DNA from: Chlorobiales bacterium Clorobi_01
GTDB taxonomy: Bacteria > Bacteroidota > Chlorobiia > Chlorobiales > Chlorobiaceae
Length of the DNA: 64,000 nucleotides
Direction: 5' to 3'
Assembly (NCBI GenBank): GCA_001602925.1
Contig: LUZT01000008.1
Span: 29,209-93,208, forward strand
The position numbers were made by a program, and so were the translations under genes. Below, in pieces: positions 46,155 to 54,625 of the stretch (position 1 is the first letter of the stretch; the number at the start of each line of letters is the position of its first letter). The notes below the pieces were generated by a model. The model was not told the DNA's origin. It searched no databases and saw only the letters and a program-made list of their open reading frames with translations.

Positions 46155-47363
46155 TTACCGTTGCACATTGCCGTCGATTTCGCTGAGTTGGCCGATATCC
46201 TCATCGCTCACTCCGGCTGCGGTGAACTCCGTTTTCCAGCTCTCGACAGCGGCATACACTTCATCGACAATCCGTTGGCAGCCGCTGACTCCCCAGGCGC
46301 GTCCGAGCTTCACCAGCGCTGAACGGCCCGGATGGCGGGGATCGGTGTCGAAGATCAGCACGTGTTCGGAGCGCCGGGCAATGTTCGGCACGAGATCGAA
46401 CGCGGGCGACAATCGCCAGCCGTCACGGTGGCTGTAGAGCATCCAGAAGTTTTTCAGATGGTCGTCCGTGTTGCCAACCAGCGCGTTGAACACCATCTGC
46501 CGAAAGAGCTGTTCAGCATCTTTCGCCGGTTCGGCGCTGTATTTGCGAACGACAGCGTGCAGTTCATCGTACCGGCTGACGTAATAGGCTTCCGCCCGAA
46601 GCAGGCTCCTGAAGCTGATCATGTGGCGTCTGCATCCATCCGGCATCAAATCGAAACGTCGCACAAGGAGGGCGGATTTGCCAGCGCATTCGATCACACG
46701 GGAATCTGCCGTGTTCAGCCCGGCTTTTGCGGCGAGCGACATGGTAGCCCCCTCGATTCGCACCACATCGAGCGTGTCCTTGATGCTCGGAAATTTGGCC
46801 AGATAGTGTTCGTCTGCCTTTTTGCCGGAAACAAGGACTTTTGGACGGGCGCCGCCGGGCGAGCTTCCCGCGCTGAGCAGCAGCGACAGCAGCGGATCGG
46901 TTGCATCTCCGCGCTCGTAATGCTCAATTGCCTCTATCAGGTTGTCAATCTCCAGCAGCGAGGCTTCTGCGCCTGATTGCCCGGGTTGCTGTTTGCGTTT
47001 TGTTGCACTGCTGCTGAATGAAAGCGCGCCGAGGCCGCTTGCGGCGAGCGCTTCAAGAAGGCTGGCGAGGTTCTGTTCTCCTCTTGGCACATTGTTCCGC
47101 CGTATCAGCAGCTTTCGGCCCCAATCATCCGGCAGGCTGTCTTCAAAGATGTCAAAAACGACCTTCCGCTCCGCCGTGAAAATACCGCTTCGCAGGGGGA
47201 GCGAAACAGGATCGATGGCAAAGGCGTCTCGGCGAACGAGAAACTCCTCCAGATAGCGGAACTGGCAGCGGGCACGCCCCAGCTCGTCGATTTCGCTGAC
47301 CAGCTCTCCAACCGGCAGTGCTTTGCCGGTGGTGCGCTCGTGAACGGTAATTTTTCTGATCAT
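46155..47363 (-). CDS. hipA: HipA-family serine/threonine kinase toxin
   Basis: A 402-residue protein. It carries the HipA N-subdomain, the SSPGGARPKVLV loop (site of regulatory autophosphorylation in E. coli HipA), the catalytic motif VGNTDDHLKNF and the metal-binding FDLVP. HipA phosphorylates glutamyl-tRNA synthetase in E. coli; other HipA-like kinases hit other targets. Its ATG overlaps the hipB stop by four bases (ATGA), the usual coupled order with antitoxin first. It is convergent with the MmeI-like gene and almost touches it, forming a small defence cluster. Confidence 0.9.
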   Translation of the reverse strand: MIRKITVHERTTGKALPVGELVSEIDELGRARCQFRYLEEFLVRRDAFAIDPVSLPLRSGIFTAERKVVFDIFEDSLPDDWGRKLLIRRNNVPRGEQNLASLLEALAASGLGALSFSSSATKRKQQPGQSGAEASLLEIDNLIEAIEHYERGDATDPLLSLLLSAGSSPGGARPKVLVSGKKADEHYLAKFPSIKDTLDVVRIEGATMSLAAKAGLNTADSRVIECAGKSALLVRRFDLMPDGCRRHMISFRSLLRAEAYYVSRYDELHAVVRKYSAEPAKDAEQLFRQMVFNALVGNTDDHLKNFWMLYSHRDGWRLSPAFDLVPNIARRSEHVLIFDTDPRHPGRSALVKLGRAWGVSGCQRIVDEVYAAVESWKTEFTAAGVSDEDIGQLSEIDGNVQR

Positions 47364-47650
47364 TGGCGTCTCCTCGAAACCCGTTTACGCGGCGGGGCGC
47401 TCTCCTGTTCATACTTTTCGAACAGGTTGTCTCCAGGTGCGAGAAGCAGATCGAGCTCATCCTGCCGGTCGAGCAGCTCCAGCGCTTTTGCCCATGCGCC
47501 GATGCTGACGCCCGGATCGCCGGACTCCATCTTGCCAAGCGTCGGCCGGCTGACGCCGATCCGGTCAGCAAAACGTTGCTGCATTTCGTGGCGGGCAATT
47601 CTGGCTCGTCGCAATCGTTCGCCAAGGCTTTTCAGTTTGTCGTCTTGCAC
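47360..47650 (-). CDS. hipB: HipB-like XRE-family antitoxin
   Basis: A 96-residue protein beginning with GTG at 47650. Residues about 12-65 form a Cro/C1 helix-turn-helix: RRARIARHEMQQRFADRIGV, then SRPTLGKMESGDPGVSIGAW. The C-terminus is a basic tail (PPRKRVSRRRQ). It should bind and repress its own promoter and neutralise HipA. Candidate operators lie directly upstream. Confidence 0.88.
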   Translation of the reverse strand: MQDDKLKSLGERLRRARIARHEMQQRFADRIGVSRPTLGKMESGDPGVSIGAWAKALELLDRQDELDLLLAPGDNLFEKYEQESAPPRKRVSRRRQ

Positions 47651-48011
47651 AGCGCATCTTTTTTAGTGTAAAGAAATATTATCATTATAGCCCTATATGC
47701 TACTTTGAGCAAATTATATTTGTCATTAATGATAAGTTGTTGCCGATGGTGACTTTCAATGGCACCCGATGGAGGTTTCGATCCTGATGGTCATGTCACC
47801 CGGTTTTTTGCAATGAAAATGCTTCAGGCGTGTTGGTCGTTGATATGGTTTTGCGGCTGATTCAGGATGGGCTGATGTTTAGTGCTGTCTTCCGAATCAC
47901 TTATCGCCGTTTGCCTCGCTTACCCAATCCTCCTTCGCCCCGCACTTTCAACACGCCTTTAACGTTGGGTGTGGCTGTATTTGTCCGGTAACTGTTATCT
48001 TCCAAAAAGAA
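47651..48011. other. Intergenic region upstream of hipBA and the DoxX-like gene
   Basis: About 360 bases separate the divergent hipB and DoxX-like genes. The half near hipB is strongly AT-rich and carries the palindromes listed separately. The rest (about 47740-48000) shows no convincing gene or structure. A purine-rich AAAAAGA at 48004-48010 precedes the DoxX-like ATG. Confidence 0.5.
47679..47735. promoter_or_regulatory. Candidate HipB operators
   Basis: TTATCATTA at 47679-47687 has an inverted copy, TAATGATAA, at 47727-47735. The second lies inside the near-perfect 16-base palindrome TTGTCATTAATGATAA (47720-47735). They are spaced upstream of the hipB start in AT-rich DNA, as expected for cooperative antitoxin binding sites. 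Assignment is by position and symmetry only. Confidence 0.5.
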
Positions 48012-48425
48012 ATGCCTGAACCCTTTACCCTTATGAGTCTGTTCGCTCGCCAGTCTCCGGCGCTGATTGCCAGCCGGATTGCTCTCGCTTTTGTGTGGGT
48101 CTATCAGGGTGCGGTGCCGAAGCTGGTGTGCCCGAGCCCGATCGAGCTGGGACTGCTTTCGCATCTGGGGCCGCTGTATGGTTTTATGTGCTCGGTTATG
48201 GGCTACGGCGAGATAGCGTTCGGACTGCTGCTGCTTCTGACTCCCTGGCGCTGGCCGTTTTTGCTGAACATTGCTGCCATGCTGAGTCTGCTGGGCTTTG
48301 TTTCATTGCATGAACCGCGCCTGCTGGCAGAAGCATTCAATCCAGTTTCACTCAATGCGGCGGTGATCGCTCTCTCCCTTACGGCATACTGGGAAATGGG
48401 CAAGGCTTCGGCAAGCAATCAATGA
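48012..48425 (+). CDS. DoxX-like membrane protein
   Basis: A 137-residue protein with four predicted membrane helices: ASRIALAFVWVYQGAVPKL, a second around YGEIAFGLLLLLTPW, a third at FLLNIAAMLSLLGFVSL, and a fourth at LNAAVIALSLTAYWEMG. The WVYQGAVPKL motif is typical of the DoxX-like group. Function unclear; DoxX relatives are linked to quinone or sulfur redox. The stop overlaps the next gene start by four bases (ATGA), so the two form an operon. Confidence 0.75.
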   Translation: MPEPFTLMSLFARQSPALIASRIALAFVWVYQGAVPKLVCPSPIELGLLSHLGPLYGFMCSVMGYGEIAFGLLLLLTPWRWPFLLNIAAMLSLLGFVSLHEPRLLAEAFNPVSLNAAVIALSLTAYWEMGKASASNQ

Positions 48426-49732
48426 AATCACAACGATCCATGACCCCTGTTACGTCAGAGAACACGCTTCGAGGAATATCCAGAACCTTTCTTGTCGTCT
48501 CGTTCACCATCATCGCCATCGCCGCGACGGGTGGCGGTCTCGGCGTCCTTGCCGACAATGCCTTTCTGCTCAAGCTCCATCCATACATTTTTTTCGTCGG
48601 ATTCGGCAACCTGGCCATTCTGCTGTTCAACCGTTACCTGACTGCGTCGATCTACCCTGAACTGCGGATCGACCCGGCACGTCAGCGCGTGTTCATCGGC
48701 CTGGTGGTACTGGCGCTCGTCATGGTTACGATTGCGGTGGCGGCGGACCTGCCGCTCCTCAAGGCGGCGGCGGGGCTGATGCTGATGGGGGTGGTCGCCG
48801 TGCCGCTTTACGAGATTCTCACCACGCTTTCAGTGGCGAAAATCTGGAAAGAGGTGTCGGTGCGCTACTATATTTTCGACGTGGTGTTCCTGCTCAATGC
48901 CAACCTTGGCCTCTTTACGCTTGGTCTCAAGGAGGCCTTTCCCGACAACGGCATCATTCCGTTTTTCGTGACACAGTCGGCCTACTTCCTCGGCTCCTCG
49001 TTCCCGCTCAGCATCAGCGTCATGGGATTTCTCTACGCCTACGCATGGCGCCGGACGGACAAGATGGAGCTGGCCAGAAAGCTTTTCAGCCTCTGGTTCT
49101 ACATCTTTGTCGGCGGGGTGCTCTACTTCCTCATCGTTATCCTCATGGGCGACTACCTCGGCATGATGCTCATCAGCCATCTGCTCACCTTTGGCGTCAT
49201 GGCGCTGCTCTACACCTTCGGGGTGTTCCTGCGCAACTATTTCCGGAGCAACTTCGCCCATCCGGCGCTTGCGTTCATGCTCGGCGGTCTGGCGTTTCTC
49301 TTCGCCACCAGCGCTTTCGGCATTCTGAACATCTACTACGCGAAGGGCATTCTGTTCGGCAGCTATCCGCCCATCCGGGGCGACAAGATGTGGATCTACC
49401 ACTCGCACACCCACTCGGCGCTGCTTGGCTGGATCACGCTCTCGTTTATCGGCATGATCTACATCGTGCTGCCCTCGATCCAGAAGACGGGGAGCCTCGA
49501 ACTGTTGCAAGCCGGCGATCCGCTGGAGCAGCTGCTCGACGCGGGCACGATGAACCGCGCGTTCGTATCGCTTTCGATCATCCTCGTTGCCGGGGTGGCG
49601 ATCATCGTGAGCTTCTTCAGTGGTGAGCAGCTTGTGCTTGGCATTGGTGGCATCGTGTACGCTGCGGCTGCTCTTTATCTTTTGCGAAATCTCACTCATG
49701 ATCCGGTTTTCGAGACCGGTGACAAATCATAA
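48422..49732 (+). CDS. Multi-helix membrane protein resembling heme-copper oxidase subunit I
   Basis: A 436-residue protein with about 12 membrane helices. WIYHSHTHSALLGWITLSFI followed by GMIYIVLPSI resembles the helix carrying heme-ligand histidines in cbb3-type subunit I (a His-rich start, then GW, then Y and LP). HPYIFFVGFGN near the N-terminus supplies another His. The full set of copper-site ligands is not obvious, so it may be a non-catalytic heme protein of the same superfamily. It is coupled to the DoxX-like gene and followed 6 bases later by the pentapeptide gene. The assignment is tentative. Confidence 0.55.
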   Translation: MKSQRSMTPVTSENTLRGISRTFLVVSFTIIAIAATGGGLGVLADNAFLLKLHPYIFFVGFGNLAILLFNRYLTASIYPELRIDPARQRVFIGLVVLALVMVTIAVAADLPLLKAAAGLMLMGVVAVPLYEILTTLSVAKIWKEVSVRYYIFDVVFLLNANLGLFTLGLKEAFPDNGIIPFFVTQSAYFLGSSFPLSISVMGFLYAYAWRRTDKMELARKLFSLWFYIFVGGVLYFLIVILMGDYLGMMLISHLLTFGVMALLYTFGVFLRNYFRSNFAHPALAFMLGGLAFLFATSAFGILNIYYAKGILFGSYPPIRGDKMWIYHSHTHSALLGWITLSFIGMIYIVLPSIQKTGSLELLQAGDPLEQLLDAGTMNRAFVSLSIILVAGVAIIVSFFSGEQLVLGIGGIVYAAAALYLLRNLTHDPVFETGDKS

Positions 49733-49738
49733 AATCAC

Positions 49739-51025
49739 ATGATACATCCATTGTGCCGTTTCTGCGGCGCTGCTATGTGCGCAGGTGTTTTGCTTTTCGG
49801 CTTAACTTCCCAAGCCATCGCTGCCGATGCCCGGCAGGAGGCTGTGGTGCAGAAGGGGAGCGTCGAGTGGAACGCCATGCGCGAGAAGAATCCCTCGATG
49901 CCCACCGATCTTTCGGGCGCGTCGCTGAAAGGACGGCGGCTGCGCAAGATCGATTTCAGCCAGACCAGCCTTGCCGGTGCCGACCTGAGTCAGAGCGATT
50001 TTGGCCGATCCGAGTTTCGCGACGCCGATCTGCATGGCGCGAAACTCGATGGCTCCGTTCTGGTTGGAAGCCGCTTCACTGGTGCGAACCTGAGCCAGGC
50101 TTCGCTTGCCGGTGCTTCATGTTCCGGCGCTGATTTCAGCGGCGCGAAGATGGCCTCAGCCGTGCTGCGGCGCGCCGATTGCGGAGAGTCGAAGCTGCGC
50201 GGAGCCGATCTTGCGGGCGCCGATCTCCGGGAGGCGAATCTCGAACACGCCGATCTGAGCCGGGCCGATCTTCGCGCGGCCAATTTCTGGCTGGCGAAAA
50301 CCGGCGGTGCGAACTTCACCGGTGCGCTGATTTCGGATGAGACCGTGCTGCCGAACGGCAAAACGGGGTCGGCGCAGTGGGCCAGCGAGCACGGGGCCAT
50401 GTTCGCTCCTGTGGTGGCTGCGTCGAAGCCGGAGCCAGCCGGAGTTGCCGGGGCAGCATCGCCTCAAGCCGTTCAGTCAGCCCCGCCGTCTGCATCTTCG
50501 CAGGCGGCACCCTCTGCCGCTCCGCAAAAAGCGACGACTCTTGCCAAAACCCTGAAACCCATCAGGGCATGGCGACCTGCGCCATCCTCGATCAGCTACG
50601 ATGCCGACCAGCTCGACCAGCTCAAGTCCAACGTTACAAAGTGGAACCGCTTGAGAACCGAAAAACCGGCGATGAACGTCAGGCTGAAGGAGGCTCCGCT
50701 TGACAACAGGGTTCTTGCCTATGCCGACCTGCACGGTGCCGATCTTGAAAAAGCCTCGCTGAAGCGTTCCGACCTCGAGAAGGCCGATATGAACAACGCC
50801 AATCTCAGAGGGGCGGATCTGCGTTCGGCCAATCTTCAGCGGGCCGATCTCCGTCAGGCCGATCTGCGCGGGGCGAACCTCTGGCTCGCCAATACCGGCA
50901 GGGCGGAGTTCGAAGGTGCTATCGTTTCTTCCGAAACGGTGCTCGATACCGGCAAGAAAGCGACCCCGGCGTGGGCGCAGGAACATGCGGCGCGATTTAT
51001 GGATGAATCGGAGCCGTTGAGATAA
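49739..51025 (+). CDS. Exported pentapeptide-repeat protein with duplicated halves
   Basis: A 428-residue protein with a signal peptide (to about SQAIAAD). Two pentapeptide-repeat blocks (A[DN]LxxA type), at about residues 60-185 and 325-390, are joined by an Ala/Pro/Ser/Gln-rich linker. Each half starts with a WN-x-x-R motif (VEWNAMREKNPSM; TKWNRLRTEKPAM) and ends alike (NFWLAKTGGANF with ISDETVLPNGK; NLWLANTGRAEF with VSSETVLDTGK), so it arose by internal duplication. The repeats should form quadrilateral beta-helices. It follows the two membrane-protein genes closely and may be co-transcribed. Function unknown; probably periplasmic. Confidence 0.8.
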   Translation: MIHPLCRFCGAAMCAGVLLFGLTSQAIAADARQEAVVQKGSVEWNAMREKNPSMPTDLSGASLKGRRLRKIDFSQTSLAGADLSQSDFGRSEFRDADLHGAKLDGSVLVGSRFTGANLSQASLAGASCSGADFSGAKMASAVLRRADCGESKLRGADLAGADLREANLEHADLSRADLRAANFWLAKTGGANFTGALISDETVLPNGKTGSAQWASEHGAMFAPVVAASKPEPAGVAGAASPQAVQSAPPSASSQAAPSAAPQKATTLAKTLKPIRAWRPAPSSISYDADQLDQLKSNVTKWNRLRTEKPAMNVRLKEAPLDNRVLAYADLHGADLEKASLKRSDLEKADMNNANLRGADLRSANLQRADLRQADLRGANLWLANTGRAEFEGAIVSSETVLDTGKKATPAWAQEHAARFMDESEPLR

Positions 51026-51052
51026 TGATGCACGAAAGGAGGTGTAACGCGT

Positions 51053-51919
51053 ATGTCACGATCAGGCAATCCGCTGGTAACGGTCACCGTGCCGATGTAC
51101 AACAACGAGCGATATATAGCCGAAACCATCGGATCGGTGCTGAGCCAGACGATGGACGATTTCGAGCTGCTCATTTATGACGATCATTCAACCGACAGGT
51201 CACTTGAAATAGCCCGTTCATTCGACGATCCTCGCATTACGATCTTCGGCAGCGAGCGCAATCTTGGCCCCGAGGGCAACTGGAACCGGGCCATCAGCGA
51301 TGTGCGGGGCCGGTACGTCAAACTGCTTTGCGCGGACGATCTGCTCTTTCCGGAGTGCCTGGAAAAGCAGCTTGCAGCATTCGAGCTTTCGGAAAATGAG
51401 GGAGTGAGCCTTGTTTCAGCCCAGCGAGCCATCATCGACCCTGAGGGTAAGGTGCTCATCAACAAGGTCAACTTCATTGATGGCGGCCTGAAAGCGCCTG
51501 ACGAGGTGGTCAGGAAGATGGTGCGGCTGGGCACCAACATCATCGGCGAGCCGGTCTGCGGCCTCTATCCCGCCGGACTGATCGCCTCGACGAGCGGCTA
51601 CAGTGCACGGATTCCGTACACCATCGATCTCGATTTCTGGATGCAGCTTTTGCGGCTTGGCCGCCTCTGGATGATCGACGAGCCGCTCTGTGCTTTCCGC
51701 ATCTCCAATCTCTCCTGGTCGTCGCGGATAGGGGAGATGCGCCACGAGCAGTTTCTCGCATTCATGGAGGAGGTGGCTGCCGATGAGCTGTTCCAGATCA
51801 ATGATCTCGATCTGTTTATCGGGCGCTTCAACTCGGCGGTGCAGTCGATGACGAGCCTCATGGGCTTCAAGCTGTTCGCCGGATCGGCGGCGGAAAAGCG
51901 GGTGATTACGGTGCAGTAG
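51053..51919 (+). CDS. Family 2 glycosyltransferase
   Basis: A 288-residue GT-A fold enzyme. It opens [20 protein letters not shown], has the nucleotide-sugar DD in [16 protein letters not shown], the DXD-like LLCADDLLF, and the acceptor-side Asp around [14 protein letters not shown] perfect Shine-Dalgarno AAAGGAGGT lies at 51035-51043, nine bases before the ATG. It probably builds part of a cell-surface glycan; donor and acceptor are unknown. No other glycan genes adjoin it. Confidence 0.88.
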   Translation: MSRSGNPLVTVTVPMYNNERYIAETIGSVLSQTMDDFELLIYDDHSTDRSLEIARSFDDPRITIFGSERNLGPEGNWNRAISDVRGRYVKLLCADDLLFPECLEKQLAAFELSENEGVSLVSAQRAIIDPEGKVLINKVNFIDGGLKAPDEVVRKMVRLGTNIIGEPVCGLYPAGLIASTSGYSARIPYTIDLDFWMQLLRLGRLWMIDEPLCAFRISNLSWSSRIGEMRHEQFLAFMEEVAADELFQINDLDLFIGRFNSAVQSMTSLMGFKLFAGSAAEKRVITVQ

Positions 51920-51965
51920 AAGGCTTGACGCTCCGAACAAGGATCAACCAAAACTGTGGCATACT

Positions 51966-52724
51966 ATGAGATTGCAGGGGAAAATTGCCCTGGTTACCGG
52001 GGCGGCAGGAGGCATCGGCAGCGCGACCGCGCGCTGTTTCGCCCGCGAAGGGGCGACGGTTGTTCTGGTGGATATCGATCTGGAAGCGTGCAGCCGGGTG
52101 TGTGATGACATTGTGCAAAGCGTCGGACAGGCTTCGTGCTCGGGGGTCGATCTTACCTCCGAAAAGCAGGTTGTCGAGCTGTTTACCAATATTCGCCGTG
52201 ACTACGGGCGGCTCGATATCGTGGTCAACATCGCGGGCGGCGATTGCGAACCGGCGGCTTCGGTCGATACAATCGACATGGAAATGGCGATGAAGAATCT
52301 CGACATGAACCTCAAATCGTGCATGTTGTGCTGCCGCGAGGCCGCGAAAATCATGAAACCGCAAGCGTATGGCCGGATCGTGAACATGAGTTCGCTTGTC
52401 TGGCGCGGCAGCCCGAACCAGTACAGCTACTCCGCCTCCAAGGGCGGCATCTTTGCCTTTACCCGCTCGATCGCCCTCGCGCTTGGCGCGTTCAACATCA
52501 CGGCCAATGCCCTTGCGCCTGCGCTGGTCGAGGTCGAGGCGTTCGAGCGTGCGCTCGGCACGGAGCGCTGGCAGGCGCTCGCGAAAGCCTCCGCCGAACG
52601 TTACCCCCTCGGGCGCATCGCCACGCCGGACGACGTCGCCAAAACCGCGCTTTTCCTCGCCTCGGACGATGCCTCTTTCATCACCGGGCAGATCCTCGAA
52701 ATCTCCGGCGGCGCGAGGCTTTGA
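51966..52724 (+). CDS. Short-chain dehydrogenase/reductase (FabG-like)
   Basis: A 252-residue classical SDR: the NAD(P)-binding TGAAGGIGSATARCFA, NIAGGDCEPA in place of the NNAG motif, the catalytic Ser in NMSSLVWRG, and the Tyr-Lys pair in YSYSASKGG. It ends ASFITGQILEISGGARL, typical of FabG-like enzymes. Asp in LVDIDLEA after beta2 favours NAD over NADP. The substrate cannot be assigned; it stands apart from any lipid-synthesis genes. Confidence 0.87.
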   Translation: MRLQGKIALVTGAAGGIGSATARCFAREGATVVLVDIDLEACSRVCDDIVQSVGQASCSGVDLTSEKQVVELFTNIRRDYGRLDIVVNIAGGDCEPAASVDTIDMEMAMKNLDMNLKSCMLCCREAAKIMKPQAYGRIVNMSSLVWRGSPNQYSYSASKGGIFAFTRSIALALGAFNITANALAPALVEVEAFERALGTERWQALAKASAERYPLGRIATPDDVAKTALFLASDDASFITGQILEISGGARL

Positions 52725-52924
52725 GCAATTGCTGATGCATTGATGGCGGTGCACGGGCGGTTTCACAACTATCCTTCGCAAGACCCCTCGTCCACCAAGT
52801 CCACAACGTCCGCTCCGTTCTCCTGTTTTTTGCAATAAACCTTGGTTTTTAACAGGCTTATTGTTGATATTTGATAGTACCTCTGTACTGTATCCAGGCT
52901 GTTTCAACTGTTAAATTCACGCCA

Positions 52925-53185
52925 ATGTCACTATCATCAGCGCGTATGTTCCTCGACAAGCTCATGGCTGAAGAGGATCTGGGTATCCGGATGGCCGGGG
53001 AGCTCTCCAGAAAAAGGATGGAGCTGATCCGCGAGGCCGGTTTCGAGTTTACCGACCAGGAGCTGGAACAGGCCAAGGCAAGCCTGGCGCATGGTGCTCT
53101 CGGGCACGTCGCCGGCTGGCTTTGTGAATTGCCGTTCGACACTCAGGCCCGCGGCAGATGTTGCGGCGGCGGTCTCTGGCATTGA
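52925..53185 (+). CDS. Nif11-type leader peptide, candidate RiPP precursor
   Basis: A protein of 86 residues from the ATG at 52925. Residues 1-55 match the Nif11 leader pattern: MSLSSARMFLDKLMAEEDL, a helical middle with REAGFEFTDQELEQAK, and then HVAG at 61-64, where these leaders normally end in a Gly-Gly-type cleavage site. The remaining 22 residues begin WLCELPFD and end RGRCCGGGLWH, holding three Cys (67, 79, 80), plausible modification sites. No lanthionine synthetase, radical-SAM enzyme or peptidase-ABC transporter is adjacent, so it is an orphan. The family call is fairly strong; peptide maturation is inference. Confidence 0.72.
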   Translation: MSLSSARMFLDKLMAEEDLGIRMAGELSRKRMELIREAGFEFTDQELEQAKASLAHGALGHVAGWLCELPFDTQARGRCCGGGLWH

Positions 53186-53269
53186 GGTGTCGTGGCCGTT
53201 ATCGCTAAGCCATTGTTGTGCTTCTATTCACTCATTTGCGTATTGCACGCCCAAAAAGAAGGTTGATTC

Positions 53270-54523
53270 ATGTATCCGATTCAGATTGGCAATTACGATT
53301 TCAAGAGGATTTATCTCTGGCTGCAATATTCTGACAAGCTTCCGTTTTTTACGGAGATCGTCATTGAGGTGTTCTACCCGAACAATATGCAGGCCGATGG
53401 ACTCGTGATGTTCAACCACGGCTTTCTGATCGGCTTCGATCCCTTCTTTTTCCCGAAGCAGTTGCTCAGCAAGATTACCAATCAGGATACACCACTCTTC
53501 GAGGTCAACCCTTCTTGGTATTACAACTACTCCCAGGCGGCGATCGACAACAACTGGGCACTGGCATTCGTGACCACCTGCCACCAGCAGTTCAATAGCC
53601 TGCCCTGGACCGATTTCGGAGGCAGCCCGAAGCCCGGCCAGGCAGCCTATGCGGCGGCCTCCTATCTCATCCGTTATGGTGCGACGCATAAATACAATGA
53701 CAAGAAGGCTGTCAGGGATTTCCAGTTTCTGAAGCAGAGCACGCAAAATGGCATCAGTAAAGGGAACCGCGTGCTTTTTGCAGGCCACTCGGTTGGCGGT
53801 GCTCATGCGCAGGCGGCGGCCACCGGCTTTGCCAACCTGCAGGAACTTGGCGACAAGCAGTTCTCGCCGTACAACCCGGTTTTCTACAATCGTGAAGTTA
53901 CGCCCGATCATACGCCACCGTTGTCGAAATGGATGCCGGAGCAGATGGCTGATCCGGTCGGCGTTCTCCAGCTCTCGCCAGTCGATGGCGCGGGCGGCAA
54001 GGTCGTGCCGGTTTTCGCTCCCGGCATGAAGCCTTACCGTGAGAAGCTTGCTGAGATGAAAATTCCGAACCTGATGGTCGTGGGCAATTGTGACAGCGCG
54101 TGCCTGACCACGGCGTCGAATCCTCCGGCATGGAGCGCGACTGACAGCAACAACCAGTATGCGCAGATGACCCCCTCCGGTAAGGAGTCGTGGGGTGCCG
54201 TCTGCATGGTCGAAGATGGCGGCCATTGCGGTTATCTGCTGCATCGCAACGACCTGTGCTCGATGGCGGACAGCCAGCAGGGCAAACTTGCCGGGTGCAA
54301 GGAGGCGACTGTCTGGCAGGCCGGAGAGAGTGAGTTTCATTTTACCAACGAACTGATGCGGCGCTACATCGATCAACTCGCATCGGACAAGCCAAAGATC
54401 GACAGTTTCAGTGACTGGAAAGGATGTGAACTGATCAGTTGGCTTAATGATGGGGCATCGGACAAGCGAGGCATCAGTCTGACGAAGTTTCCGGATGGCC
54501 AGTATGTCCATTTCGCGCACTAA
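53270..54523 (+). CDS. Alpha/beta hydrolase
   Basis: A 417-residue protein. LFAGHSVGGAHAQAAA carries the GxSxG nucleophile elbow (Ser in GHSVGG), the VMFNHGFL segment resembles the oxyanion-hole strand, and MVEDGGHCGYL supplies a likely catalytic His; the acid is probably in MVVGNCDSAC. Several cysteines near the C-terminal half (NCDSAC, GGHC, LCS, AGC, GC) could form disulfides, though no signal peptide is visible. It may act on esters or lipids. A fair Shine-Dalgarno AAGAAGG precedes the ATG. Confidence 0.78.
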   Translation: MYPIQIGNYDFKRIYLWLQYSDKLPFFTEIVIEVFYPNNMQADGLVMFNHGFLIGFDPFFFPKQLLSKITNQDTPLFEVNPSWYYNYSQAAIDNNWALAFVTTCHQQFNSLPWTDFGGSPKPGQAAYAAASYLIRYGATHKYNDKKAVRDFQFLKQSTQNGISKGNRVLFAGHSVGGAHAQAAATGFANLQELGDKQFSPYNPVFYNREVTPDHTPPLSKWMPEQMADPVGVLQLSPVDGAGGKVVPVFAPGMKPYREKLAEMKIPNLMVVGNCDSACLTTASNPPAWSATDSNNQYAQMTPSGKESWGAVCMVEDGGHCGYLLHRNDLCSMADSQQGKLAGCKEATVWQAGESEFHFTNELMRRYIDQLASDKPKIDSFSDWKGCELISWLNDGASDKRGISLTKFPDGQYVHFAH

Positions 54524-54625
54524 ACGCTGACCGTCATCTGGCGGAACCGTTCGGCATCATCGGGGGTTGAAAAAGGGGAGAACATGCGCTATCTCTCGAC
54601 CTTGTTGACATAAACGGTTCTTGCC

